A stretch of DNA of 64,000 nt from Sphingomonas sp. LM7. GTDB lineage: Bacteria; Pseudomonadota; Alphaproteobacteria; Sphingomonadales; Sphingomonadaceae. Below are positions 36,734 through 45,804 of the stretch, in pieces (the stretch's first letter is position 1; each line of letters starts with the position of its first letter). The stretch covers positions 3,944,501 to 4,008,500 of the forward strand of contig NZ_CP019511.1 of NCBI RefSeq assembly GCF_002002925.1, written 5' to 3'. The notes under the pieces are model-generated. The model worked only from the letters and a program-made list of their open reading frames with translations. It did not search any database and was not told the origin of the DNA. The translations under genes were made by a program, and so were the position numbers.

Positions 36734-37387
36734 GTGAACATCATCCTGTTGGGCCCTCCGGGTGCGGGCAAGGGCACCCAGGCGAGCCGCCTCGAGGCGG
36801 AACGCGGCATGGTCCAGCTGTCGACGGGCGACATGCTGCGCGCCGCGGTCAAGGCCGGTACGCCCACGGGCGTGAAGGCCAAGGCCGTGATGGAGGCGGG
36901 CGAGCTCGTCTCCGACGAAATCGTCTCGGGCATCATCGGCGAGCGGCTCGACATGGCCGATACCGAGAATGGCGCGATCTTCGACGGCTATCCGCGCACC
37001 GCGGCGCAGGCCGAATCGCTCGATGGCCTGCTCGACTCGCGCGGCCGCAAGCTCGATTACGTCATCGAGCTCCAGGTCGATGAGGAGGCGTTGGTCGATC
37101 GCATCACCGGGCGCTTCACCTGTGCCCAATGCGGCACTGGCTATCACGACAGCTTCAAGCAGCCCAAGGTCGCCGAGACCTGCGACGTCTGCGGTAGCCA
37201 CGCGTTCAAGCGCCGTCCCGACGACAATGCCGAGACGGTGCGCACCCGCATGGCCGAATATCGCGCCAAGACTGCGCCGATCCTGCCGTTCTACGAAGCC
37301 CGCGGCCTCGTCCGCCGGGTGGACGGCATGGCCGACATGGATCAGGTCGGCGCCCAGATCGCCGCGATCCTCGACGGCCAGGACTGA
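36734..37387 (+). CDS. adk: adenylate kinase, zinc-binding long form
   Basis: 217 residues, GTG start. Interconverts AMP + ATP and 2 ADP. P-loop GPPGAGKGT, STGDMLRAAV, GYPRTAAQAE and the Arg-rich VRTRMAEYRAKTAP are present. The LID region contains two CxxC pairs (CAQCGTGYHD and ETCDVCG) forming a structural zinc site, as in Gram-positive and many alphaproteobacterial enzymes. The usual partner rpsM is displaced downstream by a deacetylase and a small ORF. Confidence 0.97.
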   Translation: MNIILLGPPGAGKGTQASRLEAERGMVQLSTGDMLRAAVKAGTPTGVKAKAVMEAGELVSDEIVSGIIGERLDMADTENGAIFDGYPRTAAQAESLDGLLDSRGRKLDYVIELQVDEEALVDRITGRFTCAQCGTGYHDSFKQPKVAETCDVCGSHAFKRRPDDNAETVRTRMAEYRAKTAPILPFYEARGLVRRVDGMADMDQVGAQIAAILDGQD

Positions 37388-37458
37388 AGAAACCCTCGCT
37401 TAACCCCTGATCTGCAAGAACAACCCGCCGGCGCGCGTGCCGGCGTCGTTGGATTTGC

Positions 37459-38484
37459 GTGCGCATGCCGCCCAAACAGGCCCTGCTCAAGCTGGCATCG
37501 CTGACCGGATTGTCGGCGCTCGCCCGCGAGACCACCGCGCCGCAGCTGCGCATCCTCTGCTATCACGGCCTGTGGCTGACCCCGGGCGCGCCCTTCGGCA
37601 ATTGCCTGTTCATGACCCCTGGGCAGTTCGAAGCGCGGATGGACCGGCTGCATCGTTCGGGCCAGCCGGTGCTGCCGCTGGGCGAGGCAATCGAACGGCT
37701 CGCCGCGGGGAATCTCCCGCGGGCATCGGTCGCGATCACCATCGACGATGGCTGGGCCTCGACGCACAGCCACATGCTGCCGATCCTCGAGCGCTACCGG
37801 ATGCCCGCGACGCTCTATGCCACAACCTGGTATTCGGGCCGCGACTTGCCGGTAATCAACGTCGCAGTCGATTATCTGCTGGCCGCCTCGTGCCGAACCG
37901 ACATCCCTCGCGCAGCCACGATCCGCTCGATCGAAGCGCTGCCAGTCGAGGACCGCCTCGATGCGCTACGCAGTCTCGGCCGCGCGCTCGGCGTGGACGA
38001 GGCGTGGCTCGATCACCGCCAGTTCCATTTGCTGCGCCCCGACGAACTCGCCGATGTCCAGCGCCGCGGCCTCGACGTCCAGCTCCACACCCATCGCCAT
38101 ATCGACGTCGCCGCCACGCTCGGCCGGCTTGCCGAAGAAGTGGAAGAGAACCGCGCCTTCATCGCCCGTGCGACCGGCGCGCCGCCGGCGACTCACTTCT
38201 GCTACCCCAGCGGCACTTGGCATCCCGCCGCGCCGGCAGTGCTCGCCGCCAGCGGCGTGCGATCGGCAACCGTCGTCACCGAGGGGCTCAATGCCCCCGC
38301 CAGCGATCCCTATGCGCTGCGCCGCTTCGTTGACGGACCATCGGTAAGCCAGGACGGCTTCGACGCCTATCTGGACGGCACACTGCATTATCTCTCGGCG
38401 CTGCGCGACTTCGCCGGCGGCCTCCGAGTCGAGGCTCCGCGCCGCGCCGCCGCTGCGTCGAGCATGCTGCTCTGCGCGATCTGA
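37459..38484 (+). CDS. polysaccharide deacetylase family protein (NodB fold)
   Basis: 341 residues from GTG 37459 (ATG two codons later, 37465, is equally likely). NodB-type: an RILCYHG opening, catalytic ITIDDGWAS (Asp pair), metal His in LHTHRH, and HFCYPSGTW. No signal peptide is evident, so it may act in the cytoplasm, for example on a lipid- or nucleotide-linked glycan, or be exported non-canonically. It lies between adk and rpsM, where most alphaproteobacteria have no gene. A second NodB protein occurs at 7214-8143 but is not closely similar. Confidence 0.84.
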   Translation: MRMPPKQALLKLASLTGLSALARETTAPQLRILCYHGLWLTPGAPFGNCLFMTPGQFEARMDRLHRSGQPVLPLGEAIERLAAGNLPRASVAITIDDGWASTHSHMLPILERYRMPATLYATTWYSGRDLPVINVAVDYLLAASCRTDIPRAATIRSIEALPVEDRLDALRSLGRALGVDEAWLDHRQFHLLRPDELADVQRRGLDVQLHTHRHIDVAATLGRLAEEVEENRAFIARATGAPPATHFCYPSGTWHPAAPAVLAASGVRSATVVTEGLNAPASDPYALRRFVDGPSVSQDGFDAYLDGTLHYLSALRDFAGGLRVEAPRRAAAASSMLLCAI

Positions 38485-38545
38485 GCGCCGCCGGCTCGAA
38501 TCAGCATTGGTGAATATCGGCGAGACCTGGACTATTGCAGTCCGC

Positions 38546-38767
38546 ATGAGCACGCGCACCGACATCATCTCGTCCGGACCCATCGCCGCCGCAGGGCAGG
38601 GGCCGCTGACCACGCCCCAGCGCGCCGCGACTCGCCTCCAGTTCGGCGAACGCTTCTCCACTACCGCCGAAGTGGAGGTGACGCCGGCGGGCCTGCTGGC
38701 GATCGGCGGGATGGTCGGGGCGATCCTGCTTGGCGCCGCAGTCGTGGTACGCGCCGCGAGGCGCTGA
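38546..38767 (+). CDS. small single-TM hypothetical protein
   Basis: 73 residues from ATG 38546 (MSTRTDIISSG); an in-frame GTG at 38507 would add 13 residues. A polar N-terminal half is followed by one hydrophobic helix (GLLAIGGMVGAILLGAAVVVRA) and a basic end (RR), suggesting a tail-anchored inner-membrane protein. Similar small proteins exist in sphingomonads to my recollection, without function. It ends just before the rpsM promoter. Confidence 0.55.
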   Translation: MSTRTDIISSGPIAAAGQGPLTTPQRAATRLQFGERFSTTAEVEVTPAGLLAIGGMVGAILLGAAVVVRAARR

Positions 38768-38841
38768 CAGGTCACCTCTGACTTGGCGCGCGCGCAACGT
38801 TCGTGTATGCGTCCGGTTCCGGCGAAACCGGCCCGCAGCGC

Positions 38842-38870
38842 TTGACAGCGCCCGTGCGGCTGCATATGTC
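38842..38870 (+). promoter_or_regulatory. near-consensus promoter of the alpha operon (rpsM)
   Basis: TTGACA (38842-38847), a spacer of exactly 17 bases and TATGTC (38865-38870), 134 bases upstream of the rpsM ATG. The consensus -35 and the spacing make it the clearest promoter in the ribosomal region. Confidence 0.65.
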
Positions 38871-39003
38871 GCCCATCTTCCGAAACACCGGTTGCACGGC
38901 GGCGCTCCTTTGCGCACGCTGCGCCACTGCATTTTCGGATCAACGCTACGAGATGGGGTGCAGGCTGCCATGCGGCACTCCGTGGAGCTGGGAGAATAAA
39001 TCC

Positions 39004-39372
39004 ATGGCACGTATTGCGGGTGTAAACATCCCGACCAACAAGCGCGTCGTTATCGCGTTGCAGTATATTCACGGCATTGGCGCTACCAAGGCCAAGGAAC
39101 TCACCGAAAAGCTGGGCATCGCGCCTGAGCGCCGCGTGCAGGACCTGTCGGACCAGGAAGTGCTGCAGATTCGCGAAGCGATCGACGCCAGCTATACCGT
39201 CGAAGGCGATCTCCGTCGCCAGGTGGCGATGAACATCAAGCGCCTGATGGATCTGGCCTGCTATCGCGGCCTCCGTCATCGCAAGGGCCTCCCGGTCCGT
39301 GGCCAGCGCACGCATACCAATGCGCGCACCCGCAAGGGCAAGGCCAAGCCGATCGCCGGCAAGAAGAAGTAA
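39004..39372 (+). CDS. rpsM: 30S ribosomal protein S13
   Basis: 122 residues from ATG 39004 ([26 protein letters not shown]); a long in-frame extension upstream is leader DNA and is rejected. Head protein contacting tRNA and bridge B1. The C-terminal [30 protein letters not shown] is diagnostic. First gene of the alpha operon rpsM-rpsK-rpoA-rplQ. Confidence 0.97.
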   Translation: MARIAGVNIPTNKRVVIALQYIHGIGATKAKELTEKLGIAPERRVQDLSDQEVLQIREAIDASYTVEGDLRRQVAMNIKRLMDLACYRGLRHRKGLPVRGQRTHTNARTRKGKAKPIAGKKK

Positions 39373-39386
39373 GGGAGCGCTGAGCA

Positions 39387-39776
39387 ATGGCACGTGAACC
39401 GCAGCGCATTAAGCGTCGTGAGCGCAAGAACATCACATCGGGCGTCGCCCATGTGAATGCTTCCTTCAACAACACCATGATCACGATCACCGATGCCCAG
39501 GGCAACGCGATCTCGTGGTCGTCGGCCGGCATGATGGGCTTCAAGGGGTCGCGCAAGTCGACGCCTTATGCTGCCCAGGTCGCCGCCGAAGACGCAGGCC
39601 GCAAGGCTGCCGAGCACGGCGTTCGCACCCTTGAGGTCGAAGTCAAGGGTCCGGGTTCGGGCCGCGAGTCGGCGCTTCGCGCGCTGCAGGCGGTCGGTTT
39701 CCAGATCACGTCGATCCGCGACGTGACGTCGATCCCGCACAACGGCGTTCGCCCGTCGAAGCGCCGTCGCGTCTGA
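39387..39776 (+). CDS. rpsK: 30S ribosomal protein S11
   Basis: 129 residues, standard length. Platform protein. [64 protein letters not shown] and [21 protein letters not shown] are conserved. 14 bases after rpsM. A GC-rich hairpin (GGCAGGA/TCCTGCC, 39838-39860) lies before rpoA. Confidence 0.98.
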   Translation: MAREPQRIKRRERKNITSGVAHVNASFNNTMITITDAQGNAISWSSAGMMGFKGSRKSTPYAAQVAAEDAGRKAAEHGVRTLEVEVKGPGSGRESALRALQAVGFQITSIRDVTSIPHNGVRPSKRRRV

Positions 39777-39878
39777 TTTGCAATCCTGTCCGGTTCACGG
39801 GCCCCGAGGGCGGGGTCCGGACCGGGCAGCAGTTACCCGGCAGGATGGCCCCGTCCTGCCCAAATATGAGGAAAGCCC

Positions 39879-40949
39879 GTGTCGGTGAACCCTAAGAACT
39901 GGCAGGAACTCAAGAAGCCCAACGGCCTCGAAAAGAAGGCCGGTGGCGATCCCAAGCGCAAGTCGACCTTCGTGGCCGAGCCGCTCGAGCGCGGTTTCGG
40001 CCTTACGCTCGGTAATGCGCTGCGTCGTGTTTTGCTCTCGTCGCTCCAGGGCGCCGCGGTCACGTCGATCAAGATCGAGAACGTCCTTCACGAATTCTCG
40101 AGCCTCGCCGGCGTCCGTGAGGACGTGACGGACATCGTGCTCAACGTGAAGCAGATCGCTATCCGCATGCAGGGCGAAGGCCCGAAGCGGCTCCAGCTTT
40201 CGGCTACCGGCCCCGCAGAAGTGAAGGCCGGCGACATCGCCGTTTCGGGCGACATCGAAGTGATGAACCCCGAGCTGGTGATCTGCCATCTCGACGACGG
40301 TGCGACGCTCAACATGGAGCTGACTGCCGACACGGGTAAGGGCTATGTCCCCGCCCAGTCGAACCGTCCGGCGGATGCGCCGATCGGCCTGATCCCGGTC
40401 GACGCGCTGTACAGCCCGGTCCGCCAGGTTTCGTACAAGGTCGAGAACACCCGCGTCGGTCAGGAGCTCGATTATGACAAGCTCACGCTGACCGTTGAGA
40501 CCGACGGCACGATCACCCCGGAAGACGGCCTCGCTTATGCGGCGCGCATCCTCCAGGATCAGCTCTCGCTGTTCGTGCACTTCGACGATTCGGCGGTTAC
40601 CCGCTCGGCGCCGATCGGCATGGCTGCTCCGGCGGCCGCAGAAGGTGGCGTCGCTTCGGGCGATACCGCGCAGATCAACCGTTACCTTCTCAAGAAGGTC
40701 GACGAGCTCGAACTGTCGGTGCGCTCGGCCAACTGCCTCAAGAACGACAACATCATCTATATCGGCGATCTGGTTCAGAAGACCGAAGCCGAGATGCTGC
40801 GCACGCCGAACTTCGGCCGCAAGTCGCTCAACGAGATCAAGGAAGTCCTTTCGAGCATGGGTCTCCGCCTGGGCATGGAAATCCCCGGCTGGCCGCCCGA
40901 AAACATCGAAGAGATGGCCAAGAAGCTCGAGCAGGAGATCATGGGCTAA
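39879..40949 (+). CDS. rpoA: DNA-directed RNA polymerase subunit alpha
   Basis: 356 residues from GTG 39879, preceded by GAGGAAA. The N-terminal dimerisation domain has [34 protein letters not shown]; a flexible linker near residues 240-265 ([14 protein letters not shown]) is followed by the C-terminal DNA- and activator-binding domain ([50 protein letters not shown]). Longer than E. coli (329) through the linker and N-terminal tail. Confidence 0.98.
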   Translation: MSVNPKNWQELKKPNGLEKKAGGDPKRKSTFVAEPLERGFGLTLGNALRRVLLSSLQGAAVTSIKIENVLHEFSSLAGVREDVTDIVLNVKQIAIRMQGEGPKRLQLSATGPAEVKAGDIAVSGDIEVMNPELVICHLDDGATLNMELTADTGKGYVPAQSNRPADAPIGLIPVDALYSPVRQVSYKVENTRVGQELDYDKLTLTVETDGTITPEDGLAYAARILQDQLSLFVHFDDSAVTRSAPIGMAAPAAAEGGVASGDTAQINRYLLKKVDELELSVRSANCLKNDNIIYIGDLVQKTEAEMLRTPNFGRKSLNEIKEVLSSMGLRLGMEIPGWPPENIEEMAKKLEQEIMG

Positions 40950-41064
40950 CGCCGGATGGTGTGACCCTAATGTGACCTTGACGGGTTTTGGGCGGTGGCC
41001 CGTTTTTAGCACCGCCTGGTACGGGGTACCTCGAACGGCCCCTTAACGAACGAAGGAAAATATC

Positions 41065-41487
41065 ATGCGCCATCGTGTAGGCGGCCGTAAGCTTCAGCGC
41101 ACCTCGGCCCATCGTCTCGCTCTTTTCCGCAACATGAGCGCCGCGCTCATCAAGCACGAGCAGATCACGACGACCGTCGCCAAGGCGAAGGAGCTTCGTC
41201 CGTACATCGAGAAGCTGATCACGCTCGCCAAGAAGGGTGGTCTTTCGAACCGCCGTCTCGCGCATTCGCGGCTCCTCGACGATGCGCAGCTGGTCAAGCT
41301 GTTCGACGTGCTGGCCGCGCGCTACGCTGATCGCAACGGCGGCTACACCCGCGTCATCAAGGCCGGCATCCGCGCATCGGACGCCTCGCCGATGGCGATC
41401 ATCGAGTTCGTCGATCGCGACGTCTCGGCAAAGGGCCAGGATTCGGGCCCGGTGCTGAGCGACGAGGATTTCGAAGACGCCGCCTGA
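41065..41487 (+). CDS. rplQ: 50S ribosomal protein L17
   Basis: 140 residues. [58 protein letters not shown] is the family N-terminus; an acidic C-terminal tail (SDEDFEDAA) extends beyond the E. coli length, as in other alphaproteobacteria. A 115-base gap follows rpoA. Last gene of the ribosomal super-cluster; a terminator follows. Confidence 0.98.
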   Translation: MRHRVGGRKLQRTSAHRLALFRNMSAALIKHEQITTTVAKAKELRPYIEKLITLAKKGGLSNRRLAHSRLLDDAQLVKLFDVLAARYADRNGGYTRVIKAGIRASDASPMAIIEFVDRDVSAKGQDSGPVLSDEDFEDAA

Positions 41488-41516
41488 TAAGCAGCAACAT
41501 TTCGAAGCTTGAGAAC

Positions 41517-41555
41517 GAGGCCGGCCCTACCTAGGGTCCGGCCTCTTCTCATTTT
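41517..41555 (+). terminator. intrinsic terminator of the alpha operon
   Basis: GAGGCCGG (41517-41524) pairs with CCGGCCTC (41538-41545), with an inner CCCT/AGGG stem, then TTCTCATTTT. Confidence 0.82.
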
Positions 41556-41566
41556 CGGAGCCGTTG

Positions 41567-43708
41567 ATGCGCCGCGCACTCCTTGCACTTCCCTTGCTTT
41601 TCGCCAGCCCCGCTCTCGCCCAGACTTCGCCGGAGACCCAAGTGACCAAGCCCGCTTATCCTGAAACGCGCCGCGTCGATGTCGTTGAGGAACAGTTCGG
41701 AGTGAAGGTCGCCGATCCCTATCGCTGGCTCGAGAACGACGTCCGCAATGACAAGGAAGTCGCCGACTGGGTCGCCGCGCAGAACAAGGTGACCGACGCC
41801 TATCTCGCCACGCTCCCCGGGCGCCAGCTCTTCGCCGACCGGATCAAAACGCTGTTCAACTATGAGCGCTTCGGCGCGCCGCAGAAGAAGGGCGGCCGCT
41901 ATTTCTACGCGCACAACGCCGGCCTGCAGAACCAGGCGGTACTTTGGGTGCGTGATACGCTGCAGGGCGAGGGCCGTGTGCTGATCGATCCCAATGGCTG
42001 GTCGAAGGACGGCGCCACTGCGCTCGCCGAATGGCTGCCTTCCGAGGACGGCAGGCTGCTCGCATACTCGATCCAGGACGGCGGAACCGACTGGCGCACG
42101 ATCAAGGTGATCGACACCGCCACCGGCAAGGAAACCGGCGACGAAGTCAGCTGGGCGAAGTTCACCATGGGGCTGTCCTGGGCCAAGGACGGCAGCGGCT
42201 TCTTCTACTCGCGCTACCCCGAGCCGCCCGCCGACGCCAAGTTCCAGGCATTGAACGAGAACCACAAGGTCTATTTCCACAAGCTCGGTACGCCGCAGTC
42301 CGCGGATCGACTGGTCTATGAAACCCCGACCCATCCGAGCCAGAGCCATTATGCCGGGATCACCGACGATGGTCGCTACCTCGTCATCGGCACGTCCGAA
42401 GGCACCGACAACAAGAACCTCGTCCACATCGTCGATCTCGCCGATCCCAAGTGGCAGGCGCGAGAGATCATCGGCAAGCTCGAGAACGACTGGTCGGCGA
42501 TCGGCAACAAGGGCAGCGTCTTCTATTTCTCGACCAATGCCGGCGCCCCGCGAGACCGCATTGTCTCGATCGACATCGCCGATCCCAAGCTGACGCCCCG
42601 AGAAATCGTCGGCGAGCAGAAGGAGACGCTGGCAGGCGCTTCGATCGTCGGCGACCGGCTGATCCTCAACTATATGGTCGACGCCAAGACCGAGGTCCGC
42701 CGCTACACGCTGGACGGCAAGGCCGACGGCAAGGTGGCGCTTCCGGGCATCGGCACGGCAAGCGGCTTCGGCGGCGAGCTGGGCGATCCCGAGACCTTCT
42801 TCGCCTTCACCAGCTTCAACTATCCGACGACGATCTTCCGCTACGATGTGGCAACCGGAAAGGCGACGCCCTGGGCGCAGCCCAAGGTCGCCTTCGATCC
42901 GTCGCAGTACAAGGTCGAGCAGCGCTTCTTCGCTTCGAAGGACGGGACCAAGGTGCCGATGTTCGTCGTGCGCAAGGCGACCACCACCGGCCCGGCGCCG
43001 ACCCTGCTTTGGGGCTATGGCGGCTTCAACGTGCCCTACACCCCCAGCTTCTCCGCAGCGCGCGTCGCATGGATGGAGCAGGGAGGGGTATTCGTCCTCG
43101 CCAACATCCGCGGCGGCGGTGAGTACGGCAAGGCGTGGCACGACGGCGGCCGCCTCGCCAACAAGCAGAACGTGTTCGACGATTTCATCGGCGCGGGCGA
43201 ATACCTGATCAAGGAAGGCATCACCGGCAAGGACCAGCTGACGATTCAGGGCGGATCGAACGGCGGGCTGCTCGTCGGCGCAGTGGTCAACCAGCGTCCG
43301 GACCTGTTCGCCGCAGCGCTCCCTGCAGTGGGCGTGATGGACATGCTGCGCTTCGATCGCTGGACCGCCGGACGCTACTGGGTCGATGACTATGGCTATC
43401 CGTCCAAGGCCGAGGACTTCAAGCGCCTCTACGCCTATTCGCCGTATCACAATGTGAAGGGCGGCAAGCCCTATCCGGCGATCCTGGTGACCACCGCCGA
43501 CACCGACGATCGCGTCGTGCCGGGGCACAGCTTCAAATACACCGCCGCGCTGCAGGCGGCCGATATCGGCGACAAGCCGCACCTCGCCCGGATCGAGACT
43601 CGCGCCGGCCACGGCTCGGGCAAGCCGACCGACAAGATCATCGAGGAAGCGGCGGACCTCTATGCGTTCGCGGCGAAATGGACGGGGCTTCAGGTAAAGA
43701 AGCAGTAG
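41567..43708 (+). CDS. prolyl oligopeptidase family serine peptidase (S9A)
   Basis: 713 residues from ATG 41567 with GGAG upstream. The signal peptide MRRALLALPLLFASPALAQ targets the periplasm. The N-terminal beta-propeller starts with DPYRWLENDVRNDKEVADWVAAQN. The C-terminal hydrolase has the catalytic Ser in IQGGSNGGLLVGAVVNQRPDLF, Asp in TADTDDRVVPGHS and His in RAGHGSGKPTDK. Cleaves short proline-containing peptides. Divergent from the second S9 enzyme at 62508-64000, which belongs to the S9C-like group. It starts right after the terminator of the ribosomal cluster. Confidence 0.95.
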   Translation: MRRALLALPLLFASPALAQTSPETQVTKPAYPETRRVDVVEEQFGVKVADPYRWLENDVRNDKEVADWVAAQNKVTDAYLATLPGRQLFADRIKTLFNYERFGAPQKKGGRYFYAHNAGLQNQAVLWVRDTLQGEGRVLIDPNGWSKDGATALAEWLPSEDGRLLAYSIQDGGTDWRTIKVIDTATGKETGDEVSWAKFTMGLSWAKDGSGFFYSRYPEPPADAKFQALNENHKVYFHKLGTPQSADRLVYETPTHPSQSHYAGITDDGRYLVIGTSEGTDNKNLVHIVDLADPKWQAREIIGKLENDWSAIGNKGSVFYFSTNAGAPRDRIVSIDIADPKLTPREIVGEQKETLAGASIVGDRLILNYMVDAKTEVRRYTLDGKADGKVALPGIGTASGFGGELGDPETFFAFTSFNYPTTIFRYDVATGKATPWAQPKVAFDPSQYKVEQRFFASKDGTKVPMFVVRKATTTGPAPTLLWGYGGFNVPYTPSFSAARVAWMEQGGVFVLANIRGGGEYGKAWHDGGRLANKQNVFDDFIGAGEYLIKEGITGKDQLTIQGGSNGGLLVGAVVNQRPDLFAAALPAVGVMDMLRFDRWTAGRYWVDDYGYPSKAEDFKRLYAYSPYHNVKGGKPYPAILVTTADTDDRVVPGHSFKYTAALQAADIGDKPHLARIETRAGHGSGKPTDKIIEEAADLYAFAAKWTGLQVKKQ

Positions 43709-43779
43709 CGCACCAGGTCTTGGTCGCCGAATCTAGTCCAATATGGAACATGTTGTTCTGGATTCGGCGAATGACCCGG

Positions 43780-43809
43780 TTGCGATACTTGCGAGTCCAT
43801 AGATATCCT
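43780..43809 (+). promoter_or_regulatory. weak candidate promoter of the secreted M48 cassette
   Basis: TTGCGA (43780-43785) and TATCCT (43804-43809) are separated by 18 bases, 50 bases before the first gene. A 9-bp inverted repeat CGCCGAATC/GATTCGGCG (43725-43733 with 43761-43769) lies upstream. Both signals are weak. Confidence 0.3.
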
Positions 43810-43858
43810 TGCTCCGTTGGAGGTGCCGCAAGATGCCTCCAAAATGGGGGCATGGGAA

Positions 43859-44602
43859 ATGAGGATTATATCGGGGATCGTCTTTACGATCGGCATGATG
43901 CTGCTTGCACTGCCGGCGACTGCCCAGGAGCGTTCGGCGCTCAAGAAGGGCTTCGAACTTAGCGCCAATAGCGGCAAGCGCATTCTCGTCTTCCGGCCGT
44001 CGGTCAGCGTCGGGGCGCAGTCGACGGGCGGCATGTTCGAGCCCAACGGCGATTGGACCGAGCGGGCGTCGAAAAATATCCAGGTCTCGCTTGAGCGCTT
44101 GCAAAGCCGGCTCGGCAACACCGTCATCGTCGCTCCGGAAGCCTATGGCGAGGAAGCGCAGCGGCTGCAGGAGCATATGTCGCTGTTCGCCGCGGTGTCG
44201 CAAGCAGTGATCGAATACCAATTCTTCGTCGGCAATCGGCTGCCCACCAAGAAGCGCGACAACAAGAACGACGTGTTCGATTGGTCGCTGGGCGCCGGGG
44301 TAGCGTCGCTGCCGGGCGCGCAGGATGCGGACTATGCGCTCTTCATTTACAATCGGGACGCCTATGGCTCGACCGGCCGCAAGATCCTCCAGGTTCTTGC
44401 CCTGCTGGGGCCGGGCATCGCCGTGAAGTCGGGCGAGCATGCGGGTTATGCCGGCCTGGTCGATCTCAAGACCGGCGACTTGCTGTGGCTCAACGCCGAT
44501 GGGGCGATGGGTGGCGACGTCCGGGAGGAAGAGGGCTCCGAGAAGCGCGTCCGCCAGCTTCTCGAGGATTTCCCCGGCAGCGCCATCAAGCAAGAGCAAT
44601 GA
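43859..44602 (+). CDS. secreted hypothetical protein, first of a coupled M48 cassette
   Basis: 247 residues from ATG 43859; in-frame sequence upstream is not signal-like. MRIISGIVFTIGMMLLALPATAQE is a Sec signal peptide. The mature domain mixes alpha and beta (KRILVFRPSVSVGAQSTGG, AQRLQEHMSLFAAVSQAVIEYQF, DADYALFIYNRDAYGSTGRKILQVL, YAGLVDLKTGDLLWLNADG). The closing 'GLVDLKTGDLLWLN' strand pattern recalls lipoprotein/GNA1162-like outer-envelope domains, but I do not assign it. The ATG of the M48 protease overlaps its stop (ATGA). Confidence 0.72.
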   Translation: MRIISGIVFTIGMMLLALPATAQERSALKKGFELSANSGKRILVFRPSVSVGAQSTGGMFEPNGDWTERASKNIQVSLERLQSRLGNTVIVAPEAYGEEAQRLQEHMSLFAAVSQAVIEYQFFVGNRLPTKKRDNKNDVFDWSLGAGVASLPGAQDADYALFIYNRDAYGSTGRKILQVLALLGPGIAVKSGEHAGYAGLVDLKTGDLLWLNADGAMGGDVREEEGSEKRVRQLLEDFPGSAIKQEQ

Positions 44603-45804
44603 CTCTCTGCGGCGCCAGCCGTTTGCTTGCCAGCGCCGTCCTCGCGCTGAGCGGTGTCCCGGCGTCCGCGCAAAAGGCGGCCGTCCTATCGCCCTATGCC
44701 GGGGTCTATCAGCCGCAGGGCATCGACGAGGTCGGCATGTGGAGAGAGGATGACGAGAGCGAGCGCGCGCTTGCCGCCTCGCCTCTGGTCATCCGCGACG
44801 AGAAGCTGACGGGCTATATTCGGGATGTGCTCTGCGCGACCGTCGGCCTGGATCGCTGCGGCTCGGTGCGGGTGTATGTAATCCGCGAGCCCGTCTTCAA
44901 CGCCACCATGTCACCTAACGGGACGATGCGCATCTTTAGCGGACTGCTGCTGCGCGTGCGCAGTGAAGCCGAATTGGGAGCGGTGCTTGGCCATGAATTC
45001 GGTCATTTCGAGCGGCGGCATTCATTGGCCAAGTTCAAAGCCGGACGAAGCGGGTCGGATCTGCTTGCCTGGAGCGGGCTGCTGACCAGCATGGTGCGGA
45101 ACTACACCGTCCTGCGCGCCTATCGAGACCTGAGATGGTCGGTTTATGGAAGCCTGTTCCGATACGGTCGCGATCAGGAGCGCGAGGCCGACCTGCTCGG
45201 TGTCAGCTATCTGAACCAGAGCAGCCTGCCGCCGCAGGCGGCAACCGCCGTCTGGCAGAACCTCATGGGCGAGCTGGCGGCATCCGCTACCGCGCGCGGC
45301 GTCCGAAAACCGAACTTCAATGCGGTGGCGTTCACTGCGTCGCATCCGCCGCAGGGAGAGCGGGCGGACTATCTGGCGGCGCTGGCTGCACCCGAAGCCG
45401 CAAGCCGTAACGACGGCACGGCGCGGTATCGCGAAGCGCTCGCCGCCTGGCTTCCGCTGCTTCTCGATGACCAGATCAAGCTCAATGACTTCGGCGCGAG
45501 CGACTATCTGATTCAGAACCTGGCGAGCGACGGGTGGACGGCGGATCTCTGGTTTGCGCGTGCGGAACTGTACCGCGCGCGAGGCAACCAGCGCGACTTC
45601 GTCAATGCGATCCAATTCTATGCCAATGCGATCGCGATGCGGGACGGCTTGCCTGCCGCGCATCGCGGGCTCGGCCTGGCGCTCATCAAGAGCGGACGAC
45701 AAGTCGACGGACAGGCCGCGCTCCAACGATATCTGCAGCTCAGCCCGGATGCATCCGACGCGAAGATGATCAGGCTGATGATTCCGGGGGGAAGTATGCA
45801 ATGA
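44599..45804 (+). CDS. M48 family metalloprotease with C-terminal TPR region
   Basis: 401 residues. Signal peptide to VPASAQ. Zinc site HEFGH (His 132, Glu 133, His 136) in VLGHEFGHFERRHSL, and the third ligand Glu in RDQEREADLLGVSYL. Before it, NATMSPNGTMRIFSGLLLRV is the usual M48 strand. Residues about 300-395 look like TPR helices (LWFARAELYRARGNQRDFVNAIQFYANAIAMRDGLPAAHRGLGLALI), as in BepA/YfgC, which maintain outer-membrane protein quality. It overlaps both neighbours by 4 bases (ATGA), so the three genes form a unit. Confidence 0.85.
   Translation: MTLCGASRLLASAVLALSGVPASAQKAAVLSPYAGVYQPQGIDEVGMWREDDESERALAASPLVIRDEKLTGYIRDVLCATVGLDRCGSVRVYVIREPVFNATMSPNGTMRIFSGLLLRVRSEAELGAVLGHEFGHFERRHSLAKFKAGRSGSDLLAWSGLLTSMVRNYTVLRAYRDLRWSVYGSLFRYGRDQEREADLLGVSYLNQSSLPPQAATAVWQNLMGELAASATARGVRKPNFNAVAFTASHPPQGERADYLAALAAPEAASRNDGTARYREALAAWLPLLLDDQIKLNDFGASDYLIQNLASDGWTADLWFARAELYRARGNQRDFVNAIQFYANAIAMRDGLPAAHRGLGLALIKSGRQVDGQAALQRYLQLSPDASDAKMIRLMIPGGSMQ

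Noticed and set aside
38803..39003. N-terminal extension of rpsM by 67 codons
   Set aside because: The extension would contain the -10 region and has no S13 similarity; ATG 39004 gives the family N-terminus.
41564..41569. TTG start for prolyl oligopeptidase at 41564
   Set aside because: The adjacent ATG at 41567 has the better signal peptide and ribosome-binding-site spacing.
41549..43612. 687-codon minus-strand frame opposite prolyl oligopeptidase
   Set aside because: Antisense shadow of a gene with a full catalytic triad; no motif or plausible start signal.
43725..43769. 9-bp inverted repeat before the M48 cassette as a terminator of prolyl oligopeptidase
   Set aside because: The loop is long (27 bases) and no T-run follows; kept only as a weak regulatory hint.
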